Below are positions 14,339 through 22,751 of a stretch of DNA of 64,000 nt, one piece after another. Where the stretch lies: positions 372,001 to 436,000 of the forward strand of contig NZ_JASHKN010000003.1 of assembly GCF_030056735.1 (NCBI RefSeq). The letters are read 5' to 3'. How positions within the stretch are numbered: the stretch's first letter is position 1; each line of letters starts with the position of its first letter. This DNA comes from Rhodococcus sp. IEGM 1409. Lineage in GTDB: Bacteria > Actinomycetota > Actinomycetes > Mycobacteriales > Mycobacteriaceae. Made by a program: the position numbers and the translations under genes. Under the pieces are notes generated by a model. It was given only the letters and a program-made list of their open reading frames with translations. It was not told the origin of the DNA and did no database searches.

Positions 14339-17300
14339 TCAGCCTCCGAATCGCATGAGGGCGAGCCGTTGCTGGCTGGCCTGATCGCGCTGCCAGGAAT
14401 CCTGATCAGCGAGCGTCACTTGCTGGTTGTTGTTGATCTGCACCCGCGGCCCGCTGCCGACGCCTGCACCGGCAGAAACCAGTTCGTCGACCTTGTCGAT
14501 GTTCGCCTCGGCGACCTTCCAGTGAGCGTCCTTGAGAACGAATTCCGGATCGTTGAGTCCGTTGAACCCGAGGGTTCCCGGTTCCCAGACCCCGCCGGTG
14601 TCGAACAGCGATGTGCCTTCGACCAACTCGCGGGCGCGGCCCATTGCCTGGCCGTACTTGGCGGGGAATGCGCTACGCTGCACGGCCTGGGCGACCGCGC
14701 CTGGATCCATCAGTTCCCAGCCGAGCGGGAACTTCTCGTAGAACATCTTCGCGCTCTCGAACGGATTCATCCGTTGTTCGAGCGTGCCCCACTCCGGGAA
14801 GTCCTGCTGCTGAAACAACCCGGTGGAGCTGCCATTGGAGCCGACAGCGTCGTGCGGGAGATTCAGTGATGCAGCAAGTCCTGAATTGGCGAACATCTTG
14901 AGCGGGTCGCCGACCTCCACGAGTGCGGTCGCTTCACCGATCGCGGCTGCATGCTCGCCGAGTCCCATTTCCTTGGCTGCGCGGGCGATCTCGTACGCGT
15001 ACAGATCGTGACCGGTGCGTTGGACCGTGTCGACGGGCGGCACGGTGCCCGCTGCGATCGCGTCATCCGCCTCTTTCTTCGACATCGTTTCCGTTGTCGA
15101 CGTCGAAGAGGACTTCGCACTGTCGGTGATCGTGTACCGGTCGGCGAGGTCGAGCCATTCACCGACACCGGCGATCTCGATCGCAGAGTCCGCCCAGATC
15201 CCGGCGACATCCGTGAACATCGTCTTGATCCGATCCCGCGCCGAGAACACCTTCTGCGCTTCAGGGGCACTGGTGGTCTCGGTTGTGGTCGACGTCGTCC
15301 CCGCGACACCCGATGTCGATGTCGCCGTGTCGGGACTTGTCGGCGCAACCTCTGGCTCAGGTGCGACATCGCCAATGGAGGCCGATGTTCGCGTGTGTAC
15401 GTGATCCTGATGTCCGGAATAGTCCGACGCGAAGTAGCTTCCGCTCACATCCTCGCTGCGCCCGGCCCAACCGATCTTCTGGCCAGTGTTCGGGTTCTGC
15501 CAAATGATCTGCTCGAGCCCGTCGGACTTCGGTGCGATCGACAGCAGCCATTCGGCGTAGGTCTGCATCGCAGTGACCGGCCCGGACCAGTCGATTCCTC
15601 GGTTGAGGTGATCAGGATTGGGGGCATAGCCCGCCTCTCCTCGATCGCTCTCCTGATGGCCGGGATATGTGCTCGGCTGCAGGCCGTTTGTCGACGCCAG
15701 GCTGGTTACCCACTCGGGGAATCCGGCAGACCCATAGCTGATGCTGGACCCAGCAGGGAGGCCGTACGGCTCACCTATGCCGCCGCCACCTGAAGTTGCC
15801 ACTGGCGCTGTCGGTGCGGCCGGTGCGGCCGGTTCGGCCGGTGCGGCCGGTGAGCCCGAGGTGCCGGATGCGCTGGTGTTCTGGACACCGTTGCCGGCCG
15901 CGTTCTGTACTGGGGGAGTCCAGTTCGTTCCGCCGAACACCTCGGGATTGACCGGTGCCGGTGTCTGCGGTGTCGTGGGGACCATGCTCCAGTCCCGGTA
16001 GACGTCGACAGGCTTGCGCTGATTCGCACCAGCTTGAATTCCGCCGAGAACACCGCCACCCGCATACTTCGGCAGGTCCGGGAACATCGTGTGCAACTCG
16101 GACGCCGTCGGTGTCCAGCCGGCATTGAGCGCACCAACAAGCTCGGAGCCACCGTTGGCCATGGCCTCTGCGTTGACCACGCCCTCGTCGGTCGAGACAA
16201 GAGCGGTGGGCATGCCCCACTTGTCCATAGCGAGGATCGAGTCGGACGTCGGCGTACCCGGCCCCCAGAGCGTTCCATCCTTGCGACGGCCAGCAATACC
16301 ACCCGAAGCGAGCAGTGGAATGTCCGGCGTATCGAGACCGAATCCACCGATCTTCCCGATGCCCGGAATGTGGGTATCGATCTGAGGAATGCGAAGAGAA
16401 AGGTTGTTCCACTTCTGAATAACCCAGTTGATCATCGCTTTGAACGCATCACTGATGCCGTCCCACATACCTGACGCTGCATCCCTGATTCGGCCCGGTA
16501 GTCCGGTGACGAATCCGATCATCTCGTCCCATTTGCCGACGACCCAATCCTTGGCGCCGCCAGCGGCATCGGTGACAGAAGTCCACATCCCGGATGCGAT
16601 CGCTGCGATGCGGCCGGGAATGCCGGTGACGAAGTCGACCAGCTCGTTCCACTTTCCGACGATCCAGTCCTTAACCTGCGTGACCTTGTCGCCGATCGAG
16701 CCGAACGCCTGCTTGAGAAGTTCCCATCCTTCCTGCAGTTTGCCCCACACCCAGTCCCAGGTGGCGGTTATTCCGCCCCACACTGCGTCCCAGATCGTTT
16801 GGAACCACGTTGTTTTCGTCGCGATGAGGACGACTGCGGCGACGAGTAGGCCGATGCCGATCACGATCAGCATCAGTGGGTTCGCGGACATGATGACGTT
16901 GAACGCCAACTGAATTCCGGACCAGATCTTCGTGGTCGCAGAAGACAGTTTGGATGCGACGTCGAAGTCCTTGACCGCAGTGACGCCCTTCTTGACGCTG
17001 TCAGCCATGCCGACCGCGGTGTCCTTAGCGGAAACGAAACCGTCCTTGAGGCCGACAGCGCCCTCTTTGACGGAATCGAATGTGCCCTTGGCGGTTTCGA
17101 ATCCGGCGACCGCGCCTCCGAGACCAGTCATTCCGGCCACAGCAGCCAGCGCTGAGCCCTCGTTCTCTCCGAGCGCGCCCGTGAACTCACTCAGGATCGG
17201 GATGACATTGTCACCGAGCATGTTCGTGACGTTCTGCTCGAGACCGCGCTTGAAGGTTTCGAGGGCAGATCCGGCATTGTCATTGAGGACTGAGATCGAA

Positions 17301-18706
17301 CCGTCGAGAGCACCCTCGAAATTTCCGATGGCATCGTCAGTACCCGCGAGGGCACCAAGGAATCCGGGGATCTGATCGACCGACAGGTCTTCCAGCGGGG
17401 AGCCGAAGAGCTGCAGCGACGTGTTCGCCCGGTCGAGCGGATCCTTGATGTTCATCAGCCCGGCGGCGGTCTTCTGTAGCGCGTCTTGCGCTGCAGGCCC
17501 GCCAGTAGCGATAGACCTGGACATCTCCTCGGCGTTCAGGCCGATCTTCTTGTACGCCTCTTGCGAGGATTCGGACATGTCGGAGCCGAGGAGGGTGAAC
17601 TCCTTGAGCGCGTCACCCGTCTTGTCGAGGGCAATCGCACCACCCTGTGACGCACTCACCAGCATGTTCATGGCGTCTTTGCCATCGAACCCGAGGGCAC
17701 GGAAGTTGGTACCGTACTCATTCAGGATCTCAGGTAGCTCGCCCCGCATCTCGACAGAGACCTCTTGCATGCCTCGCGTGAGAAGGTCGAATGCTTCGTC
17801 GGCGCTACCGGCGAGACCGTTCGTCATCAGCTGACTGGCAGCCTGCACCGACCCGGACACATCCTGGTCGAAGATGTCCGCGAAACCAGACGCCTTGGAC
17901 GAGAGCTGCTCCAGCCGTGCGCCGCCCATCGTGTCGAGAGATCCGAACGAACCACCGACAGCGGACACCGCTTCCCGGATGTCGTCCATCGATCCGCCGA
18001 CACCGGATGCGTAGAGATCGCCCGCGACCGCACCGTAGCGCTTGGCTTCCTCGGCGCTCTCACCGAACGATGCCGCGAGCTTGGAGCCTAGCTTGCCCTG
18101 CTCCATCGACTTGCCGACCAAGTCGGTGGCAGCGCCGACACCGGCGACACCGGCCGCGAGCCCGGCGAGTTTCTTTGTGCCCGAGTCGAGTCCGGAGAAC
18201 ATCGACTTGAAACCGCCACCCGCCTTCTCAGCGGACTGAGCGACGTCGTCGTTGGAATCAGCGAGATCATCGTTGGCGTTCGCCGCAGCCTCGGCAGCAT
18301 CAGCGGCACGCTTACGTGCCTGCGTGAGTTGCGTTTCCGCTGCCTCGGCCGCACCCGCCTGCTTGTTGTTGTCGCGTCTCGCCTTCTCTACCGCTGCCTC
18401 AGCGGTGGCGATCTGCGATGCCTTCGCCTTGCCGGAGTCACGCAATTCCTGCAGCTTGAGTTCGGCGATGCGGACCTTGTTTGAGGAGTCCGCGGCCTTG
18501 TCCCGCTCAGCCGAGAGTTTCTTTGTCGCGGAAACCACTTCGGCTTCGGACTTCTTGACGCCCTCGGCCATCGCCGATCCGAGGCTCGCGCCTGCTGCGG
18601 TGCCGGCCTGGCGGATCGGTCCCGAGACCTGCCGTGTGATCTCGTTCGCGATGCCGGGAATGGTCGGCAGAATTTGCAGTGACGCCCAGCCGACAGATCT
18701 GGCCAT
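14339..18706 (-). CDS. Tape measure protein with cell-wall-active C-terminal domains
   Basis: 1455 residues, the longest gene here. It sets tail length and is ejected with the DNA. The N-terminus (MARSVGWASLQILPTI) is followed by Ala/Lys-rich coiled coil and a TP901-type core. A hydrophobic region near 595-635 (LMLIVIGIGLLVAAVVLIAT) follows, then WNELVDFVTGIPGRI-type repeats. Residues ~1030-1110 carry NPDHLNRGIDWSG and DHVHTRTS, an arrangement seen in tape measures with a peptidase motif. Residues ~1235-1330 (ALVEVGDPLKMF, STGLFQQQ) look like a lysozyme-type domain. These would open the wall during injection. Confidence 0.88.
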   Translation of the reverse strand: MARSVGWASLQILPTIPGIANEITRQVSGPIRQAGTAAGASLGSAMAEGVKKSEAEVVSATKKLSAERDKAADSSNKVRIAELKLQELRDSGKAKASQIATAEAAVEKARRDNNKQAGAAEAAETQLTQARKRAADAAEAAANANDDLADSNDDVAQSAEKAGGGFKSMFSGLDSGTKKLAGLAAGVAGVGAATDLVGKSMEQGKLGSKLAASFGESAEEAKRYGAVAGDLYASGVGGSMDDIREAVSAVGGSFGSLDTMGGARLEQLSSKASGFADIFDQDVSGSVQAASQLMTNGLAGSADEAFDLLTRGMQEVSVEMRGELPEILNEYGTNFRALGFDGKDAMNMLVSASQGGAIALDKTGDALKEFTLLGSDMSESSQEAYKKIGLNAEEMSRSIATGGPAAQDALQKTAAGLMNIKDPLDRANTSLQLFGSPLEDLSVDQIPGFLGALAGTDDAIGNFEGALDGSISVLNDNAGSALETFKRGLEQNVTNMLGDNVIPILSEFTGALGENEGSALAAVAGMTGLGGAVAGFETAKGTFDSVKEGAVGLKDGFVSAKDTAVGMADSVKKGVTAVKDFDVASKLSSATTKIWSGIQLAFNVIMSANPLMLIVIGIGLLVAAVVLIATKTTWFQTIWDAVWGGITATWDWVWGKLQEGWELLKQAFGSIGDKVTQVKDWIVGKWNELVDFVTGIPGRIAAIASGMWTSVTDAAGGAKDWVVGKWDEMIGFVTGLPGRIRDAASGMWDGISDAFKAMINWVIQKWNNLSLRIPQIDTHIPGIGKIGGFGLDTPDIPLLASGGIAGRRKDGTLWGPGTPTSDSILAMDKWGMPTALVSTDEGVVNAEAMANGGSELVGALNAGWTPTASELHTMFPDLPKYAGGGVLGGIQAGANQRKPVDVYRDWSMVPTTPQTPAPVNPEVFGGTNWTPPVQNAAGNGVQNTSASGTSGSPAAPAEPAAPAAPTAPVATSGGGGIGEPYGLPAGSSISYGSAGFPEWVTSLASTNGLQPSTYPGHQESDRGEAGYAPNPDHLNRGIDWSGPVTAMQTYAEWLLSIAPKSDGLEQIIWQNPNTGQKIGWAGRSEDVSGSYFASDYSGHQDHVHTRTSASIGDVAPEPEVAPTSPDTATSTSGVAGTTSTTTETTSAPEAQKVFSARDRIKTMFTDVAGIWADSAIEIAGVGEWLDLADRYTITDSAKSSSTSTTETMSKKEADDAIAAGTVPPVDTVQRTGHDLYAYEIARAAKEMGLGEHAAAIGEATALVEVGDPLKMFANSGLAASLNLPHDAVGSNGSSTGLFQQQDFPEWGTLEQRMNPFESAKMFYEKFPLGWELMDPGAVAQAVQRSAFPAKYGQAMGRARELVEGTSLFDTGGVWEPGTLGFNGLNDPEFVLKDAHWKVAEANIDKVDELVSAGAGVGSGPRVQINNNQQVTLADQDSWQRDQASQQRLALMRFGG

Positions 18707-18708
18707 GC

Positions 18709-19116
18709 TCAGGTACCTTCTTCCAGTCTGCGTGCCCGCTCAGCCAATCGCTGCTGGCCGCGCCTGATCCGCTCGTCGTCGAGCTTCGAGTTCGATTTCT
18801 TCGCAGCAGGTTTCGGGCGGTTCGGGTAGTCGTGCCACCGCGCCCCACGCTTCTTGCCGCGGTTCGCCTGCAGTGCCCACAGGTCTGCGAGCAGGTGGTC
18901 TTCGATCGACCACGGCATGCGTCCACCGTTGTCGGAGATCGCGAGCGCTGAGGTGTGCGGAAGTCGGCGGATGTAGACCCACAGCAGACGCAAGGTCAGC
19001 TGTGAGTCGCCACCACCGGGACGCCAGAGGTCTCGCAGATCGGTTTGGTAGAACCGTTTGAGGTCGGCCTCGATGTCGTCGCCCCGCAACTGCAGGACAG
19101 CGAGGAGGCCTAGGAG
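18709..19116 (-). CDS. Tail assembly chaperone, frameshifted part (GT-like)
   Basis: This frame has no good start of its own. It is entered by a -1 slip at GGGAAAC (19116-19122) near the end of the first chaperone gene. The extension continues LLGLLAVLQLRGDDIEADLK and adds 135 residues, giving a ~325-residue fusion. It resembles the GT half of actinophage chaperones. The fusion and the short form together coat the tape measure during tail assembly. Confidence 0.85.
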   Translation of the reverse strand, partial: LLGLLAVLQLRGDDIEADLKRFYQTDLRDLWRPGGGDSQLTLRLLWVYIRRLPHTSALAISDNGGRMPWSIEDHLLADLWALQANRGKKRGARWHDYPNRPKPAAKKSNSKLDDERIRRGQQRLAERARRLEEGT

Positions 19117-19685
19117 TTTCCCTCGTTGACCATGCCCGCTTCCTCGGCGAACATCGTCATGATTTCCGACGCTGCTTTCATCGGCGGCTTACCTTCCGCC
19201 TGCGAGCGAGCGCAGAACCAGAAGAACTGCTTGTCGCCGAGCAGGCCCTTGACCATGTGGAGCGGGTTCTTGCCGATGGCGCCGAGGTTCCAGTCCCAGT
19301 TGTCGATCAGGGCGGAGCGGTCGACTCGGATTTCCTCGCCCCACAAGGTGAGGACGATGGTCGCGTCGGTGGCTTCGCCTTGACGTGCCGCGGTCGCCTT
19401 CTGGTGGTCCTGCGGCTTGGGCGCGTTGTCCGGGATCTTGCTGGCGGAGCGGCGCTGTTTGCGGTTGCCCTTCTTGGACTTGGTGTGCGCGACGGCTTCC
19501 GACGCGTATTCGACATCCTCGCCGACCAACTTGACTTGCGGCGCGACGACGTCGGGGAGGTCTTCGACATCGCTCGGCTGATCTACCTTCGCGAGGAGGC
19601 GGCGAGCGGCCTCGATCTCAGCGGCGGTGGGCTCGTCGGCGTCCGGAGTGTTCTCGAAGTCGTCGAAGTCTTCATTTGAGGGCAT
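19110..19685 (-). CDS. Tail assembly chaperone, short form (G-like)
   Basis: 191 residues. The N-terminus is acidic (EDFDDFENTPDADEPTAAE). The conserved part is TIVLTLWGEEIRVDRSALI, then DNWDWNLGAIGKNPLHMVKG. It ends MVNEGNS just after the slippery heptamer. Position between the major tail protein and tape measure genes is diagnostic for this family. Most ribosomes stop here and a fraction shift into the 18709 frame. Confidence 0.88.
   Translation of the reverse strand: MPSNEDFDDFENTPDADEPTAAEIEAARRLLAKVDQPSDVEDLPDVVAPQVKLVGEDVEYASEAVAHTKSKKGNRKQRRSASKIPDNAPKPQDHQKATAARQGEATDATIVLTLWGEEIRVDRSALIDNWDWNLGAIGKNPLHMVKGLLGDKQFFWFCARSQAEGKPPMKAASEIMTMFAEEAGMVNEGNS
19116..19122 (-). promoter_or_regulatory. 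-1 programmed frameshift site (GGGAAAC)
   Basis: On the minus strand the heptamer G GGA AAC is in the right phase of the 191-codon frame (GAG GGA AAC TCC TAG), with the stop one codon on. A -1 slip reads GGG AAA CTC CTA GGC and continues into the second chaperone frame. G GGA AAC is a well-known slippery type in phage tail chaperones. Confidence 0.88.
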
Positions 19686-19995
19686 GTGCAGCTCCTTGGT
19701 TGTCGCGCCAGATGTGTGGTGCGATGGCCGCCGTGATTCGGTCGGCGGCGAGGTCTGTGAGTCCGGCCTTGATCAGGTCGGCGTAGGTTTGTGCGATGAG
19801 CGCGATGGGATCAGACGGCGGTAGTTCGTCCTCGTCGTCTTCGTCCGGTAGCTGCTCGGCGATCTGAATGGTCTTGGCGACCTTGGCTCGATCGCGGGGA
19901 CGGAGGCGCTCACCCGGTTTGATCACGTCGAGTGCGATTGCCGCGGCATTGATTTCGGCGTCACTCGGGGTACGGAGGCGCGGCGGAGTAATCAC
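19672..19995 (-). CDS. Hypothetical late protein between major tail and chaperone genes
   Basis: 107 residues from a GTG at 19995 that overlaps the stop of the 30-aa gene (GTGA). Sequence after VITPPRLRTPSDAE is helical (AAAIALDVIKPGERL, IALIAQTYADLIKAGL). An apparent upstream extension runs through the major tail gene in another frame and is false. It overlaps the chaperone start by 14 bases. Function unknown; probably a tail assembly factor. Confidence 0.65.
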   Translation of the reverse strand: MITPPRLRTPSDAEINAAAIALDVIKPGERLRPRDRAKVAKTIQIAEQLPDEDDEDELPPSDPIALIAQTYADLIKAGLTDLAADRITAAIAPHIWRDNQGAAHALK

Positions 19996-20084
19996 GTGCG
20001 CTGCCGGTCTCGGGCGAGTTCGAGTGCGCCGACCGTCATCACGAGTGCGAAGAACCATGTCGGCGGAATGCGTGAGGTGTCCAT
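19992..20084 (-). CDS. Microprotein with one membrane helix, 30 aa
   Basis: ATG 20084 follows AGGAGTTCGC and the stop overlaps the next gene's GTG. The product MDTSRIPPTWFFALVMTVGA continues LELARDRQRT. The good ribosome site and the overlapping ends argue that it is translated, perhaps mainly to couple translation of the next gene after the terminator hairpin. Confidence 0.55.
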   Translation of the reverse strand: MDTSRIPPTWFFALVMTVGALELARDRQRT

Positions 20085-20126
20085 GCGAACTCCTTTGTGC
20101 AGAAAGGGTTTGTGCAGCAGGTGGAG

Positions 20127-20164
20127 CCGATCGCCCGCCGGGCTGCACACCGGCGGGCGATCGG
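20127..20164 (-). terminator. Perfect 15-bp hairpin after the major tail gene
   Basis: CCGATCGCCCGCCGG (20127-20141) pairs with CCGGCGGGCGATCGG (20150-20164), loop of 8. No U-run is clear. It lies 5 bases beyond the major tail protein stop and probably stabilises or attenuates the message, setting high expression of that gene over the tail genes beyond. Confidence 0.8.
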
Positions 20165-20168
20165 GGTA

Positions 20169-20969
20169 TCAGGCGGAGACGACGGTGACGACGCCTGCCG
20201 GGGTGAGCGATGCGGGCGGAGCCGTGAGGGTGCCGCCGTTCGCGAGGACCACCGTGTACGGGCCGCCGGCAGAACCGGTTACCGTCGCCGAGGTCACCGT
20301 CGACAGCAGCTCGAGCGCAGCCTTCACAGCGGCATTGGCCGCGTTGTAGGCGATGCCCACCACGGTCTGGTTGTCCACGCGCAACGGGAAGGTGCCCGCC
20401 GTGGTGCCCGCAGGCACGGTGACGGTGAACGTCTTCGGGCCCGCGTTCACCTCGTCGATCTTGCGCAGCACCCGGCCCTCGGCGTCGGCGAACAGGTCCG
20501 CGGTGATCGGGAAGGTCCGCACACCGGACTCCGACTTCGTCCACGCACCGGAGGTGAGCAGCGCCGGGCGGGTCGTCACTTCGATCTCTTCGACGTCATC
20601 CTCACGGGTGACGAGCAGCAGGTGCGCGTGAAATCCCTTGGGCAGCGAGATGTAACCCTCGTGCTTGCCGTAGGCGATGCGCTTGGTGACAGTGTTCTGC
20701 TCCAGCGCATTGAGCGAGAGCTCGAGCGTGCCCTTGCTCGTCTTGCCCTTGAAGCGCGGGTTTCCCCAGCCGTCGTGGAAGGTCTTTTCGAGACCGGGCG
20801 TGTAGGTGACGCCTTCGGTGCCGAGCAGACCGAAGTCGAGCCACATCGCGCCAGGTGCCTGACCGGGGGCGGGGATGGCAGCTTCGAGAGTGCCGGTGTA
20901 CTCGGGATCGAGGAGGTAACCCTCGCCCTCGTCGAAGACCGACGCGTTGTCGGGATTGATAACAGCCAT
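20169..20969 (-). CDS. Major tail (tube) protein
   Basis: 266 residues, MAVINPDNASVFDEGEGYLL at the start. The first ~175 residues resemble tail-tube proteins of actinophages (FHDGWGNPRFKGKTSKGTLE, GKHEGYISLPKGFH). The remainder (TFTVTVPAGTTAGTFPLRVD and on) looks like an added Ig-like or Big-type decoration domain. It sits between the tail terminator and chaperone genes, as expected. Confidence 0.82.
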   Translation of the reverse strand: MAVINPDNASVFDEGEGYLLDPEYTGTLEAAIPAPGQAPGAMWLDFGLLGTEGVTYTPGLEKTFHDGWGNPRFKGKTSKGTLELSLNALEQNTVTKRIAYGKHEGYISLPKGFHAHLLLVTREDDVEEIEVTTRPALLTSGAWTKSESGVRTFPITADLFADAEGRVLRKIDEVNAGPKTFTVTVPAGTTAGTFPLRVDNQTVVGIAYNAANAAVKAALELLSTVTSATVTGSAGGPYTVVLANGGTLTAPPASLTPAGVVTVVSA

Positions 20970-21015
20970 GACAAATGACCCCTTTCAAGGGCTCAGTTCC
21001 TCCGAAGGGAGGCGG

Positions 21016-21429
21016 TTAGATGGGGGTGGTGCGGATGCGAACCGGGACAGTGAAACCGGCGATGCGGCCACCGTTGTCCGGGTCGATGTCGTCGAGAATT
21101 GACGAGCCGGCCATCACGTTGGTGATGCCTGGAATCCGATGTGCGAGAAGCAGTCCTTGACACAGGGCTGCGAGTTCGCGTGATCGGGTGCGGCCGTTGG
21201 ACCACACGGTGACACCGATCTGCGGGATGGTGAAGACCGGCCACTCCATCGGGCCGCCGTCATCTCGGACGACGATGAACGGTGCGGCGGCGGCGCCGTC
21301 GACCTCGGGAACCCACTTCGAATCGAGTGAGAGCGCCACCCGCACGCCAGGCTCGCGAGTGGCCAGGATTCCGGCGAGGAATTCCTTGACCGGCTTGACG
21401 GCGTCGGATGCCTTGCGCGCCGGTTTCAT
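21016..21429 (-). CDS. Tail terminator / tail completion protein
   Basis: 137 residues. APFIVVRDDGGPMEWPVFTIPQ followed by VTVWSNGRTRSRELAALCQG is typical of tail terminator proteins that cap the tube. It sits between the neck gene (overlap 4 bases) and the major tail gene. Confidence 0.7.
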   Translation of the reverse strand: MKPARKASDAVKPVKEFLAGILATREPGVRVALSLDSKWVPEVDGAAAAPFIVVRDDGGPMEWPVFTIPQIGVTVWSNGRTRSRELAALCQGLLLAHRIPGITNVMAGSSILDDIDPDNGGRIAGFTVPVRIRTTPI

Positions 21430-21704
21430 CGGCCCCTCACTGTCAGCCCGACCATTCCGGCAGCCTTGGTGAGCGTGCCGTATTTCAGTTGTCGGGCAAC
21501 ACCGCTGATCTCCTTGATCGCGACCGAGGAGACGGGGCGGTCGGTGGTGTACGGGTCCGCTTCGATCAGGATGCCGTCACCGGCCACCTGCCTGGCTGCA
21601 GCCGCGATCTCGACGGCAGCGGCGTCGGTGAGTGCTCGCACTTCGGGGGAGTTGAGGATCTCGTTGATGCCGTCGTGGTCGATCTGAAAATCGATGCCGG
21701 ACAT
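21426..21704 (-). CDS. HK97 gp10-like neck protein
   Basis: 92 residues from ATG 21704, after GGGGGTGACG. The N-terminal MSGIDFQIDHDGINEILNS, then helix VRALTDAAAVEIAAAARQVAG and a C-terminal beta part, fits the HK97-gp10/minor capsid family. It precedes the tail terminator in the standard connector order. Confidence 0.65.
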   Translation of the reverse strand: MSGIDFQIDHDGINEILNSPEVRALTDAAAVEIAAAARQVAGDGILIEADPYTTDRPVSSVAIKEISGVARQLKYGTLTKAAGMVGLTVRGR

Positions 21705-21706
21705 CG

Positions 21707-22027
21707 TCACCCCCTTCCGAGGTAGGCGAGCACTTCCATGCCGCGCCGTCCCGTCCCGTAGGCCGAGCGCCAGTCGAGGATTCGCACCTTGCAGACGAGC
21801 CCGCGGATCTCGAGTTCGTCGTCGTCGGTCAGGTCCGGCGCCGGCAGGAAGTAGACGGTGTGTTCGATCGTCTCGCCCTGACGCTCTTGCGACTGGTTGC
21901 GTTTGGAAGCGCCGGGTGCAACAGCTTTGGCGCGCAACGGAACCTTGGTCACCGCCCCGGGGATCGGATCGTTGTTGTCGTCCAGCCCGCCGGGTGTGCG
22001 GCGGATACGGATCACTGTTTCGCTCAC
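21707..22027 (-). CDS. Head-tail stopper-type connector protein
   Basis: 106 residues from GTG 22027, overlapping the stop of the adaptor gene. VIRIRRTPGGLDDNNDPIPG, TVYFLPAPDLTDDDELEIRG and WRSAYGTGRRGMEVL suggest the small beta-barrel stopper seen between adaptor and gp10-like genes. Call rests mainly on position and size. Confidence 0.6.
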   Translation of the reverse strand: MSETVIRIRRTPGGLDDNNDPIPGAVTKVPLRAKAVAPGASKRNQSQERQGETIEHTVYFLPAPDLTDDDELEIRGLVCKVRILDWRSAYGTGRRGMEVLAYLGRG

Positions 22028-22527
22028 GCTTGCCGCTCCAACCTGTACCGGTCGAGCACGCGCAGTTCGTGATCGAAGAGCGCCGTCGAACCTTCGGAGG
22101 CGGAGAAGCTGAACGGGCCGATCGTTTCCGCTTGCCCACCGAGTTCCGAATTGACCGCTCGCGCTGCCGCTTCGAGAACGACGCCGAGCAGATCCGCCGG
22201 TGCTTCGAAACCGTGATGCATGCGTACCTGGATCGAGCGCCACCGGTTCGGCCACCGCCCTCGCAGCGCACCCATGTGTGACCATTCGACGTCGCCGACC
22301 ACCTCGCCGTGCACGCGGACCTCGTCGAGGGAGACCAGGCGCAGGGTCGGCAGCATCAGCACTGTGCCGCCGTTGCCGTCGAGGGTGACGGTTTCCTCGA
22401 GCACCGGTGCGACGTGCCAGCCGCAGTAGGAGCGGATCGCGGCGGAGGCGACGTTGAGTCGCCACTCTTCGAGTCCGGTCCCGGCCATCAGGGCGGTGAA
22501 CTGTTCGGGGCTGATCAGCGGATCCAT
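22024..22527 (-). CDS. Head-tail adaptor (gp6-like connector)
   Basis: 167 residues. The N-terminus (ISPEQFTALMAGTGLEEWRL, NVASAAIRSYCGWHVAP) is the typical phage gp6/adaptor helical start. VSLDEVRVHGEVVGDVEWS and ADLLGVVLEAAARAVNS fit the family. It binds the portal ring. It lies between the small 52-aa gene and the stopper. Confidence 0.72.
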   Translation of the reverse strand: MDPLISPEQFTALMAGTGLEEWRLNVASAAIRSYCGWHVAPVLEETVTLDGNGGTVLMLPTLRLVSLDEVRVHGEVVGDVEWSHMGALRGRWPNRWRSIQVRMHHGFEAPADLLGVVLEAAARAVNSELGGQAETIGPFSFSASEGSTALFDHELRVLDRYRLERQA

Positions 22528-22528
22528 G

Positions 22529-22687
22529 TCAGACCGCCTTGGTGCGGGAGCGGGTGCGCGCCTTGTTGGCCGGCGCGGGTGCCGCTTTGGTCTTCGGCGT
22601 CAGACCACGAGCTTTCGCGTCTTCTGCGGTGAGTTGCAATGTGGTGGTTCGGCCGTTGACGTCCACTTCGTAGATGTCGAGTTCCAT
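22529..22687 (-). CDS. Small hypothetical head protein, 52 aa
   Basis: MELDIYEVDVNGRTTTLQLT, then EDAKARGLTPKTK and a basic tail rich in Arg/Lys/Ala. The start follows a GGAGGACGAG site and the stop lies 2 bases before the adaptor gene. Genes of this kind (short strand-rich start, basic tail) often follow the capsid gene in actinophages. Role unknown. Confidence 0.65.
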   Translation of the reverse strand: MELDIYEVDVNGRTTTLQLTAEDAKARGLTPKTKAAPAPANKARTRSRTKAV

Positions 22688-22751
22688 CTCGTCCTCCTTC
22701 CCGGTCGGCCCGCCACCCCGGCCGGCGGTCAGACCGGCCAGGGTGTGCGAG

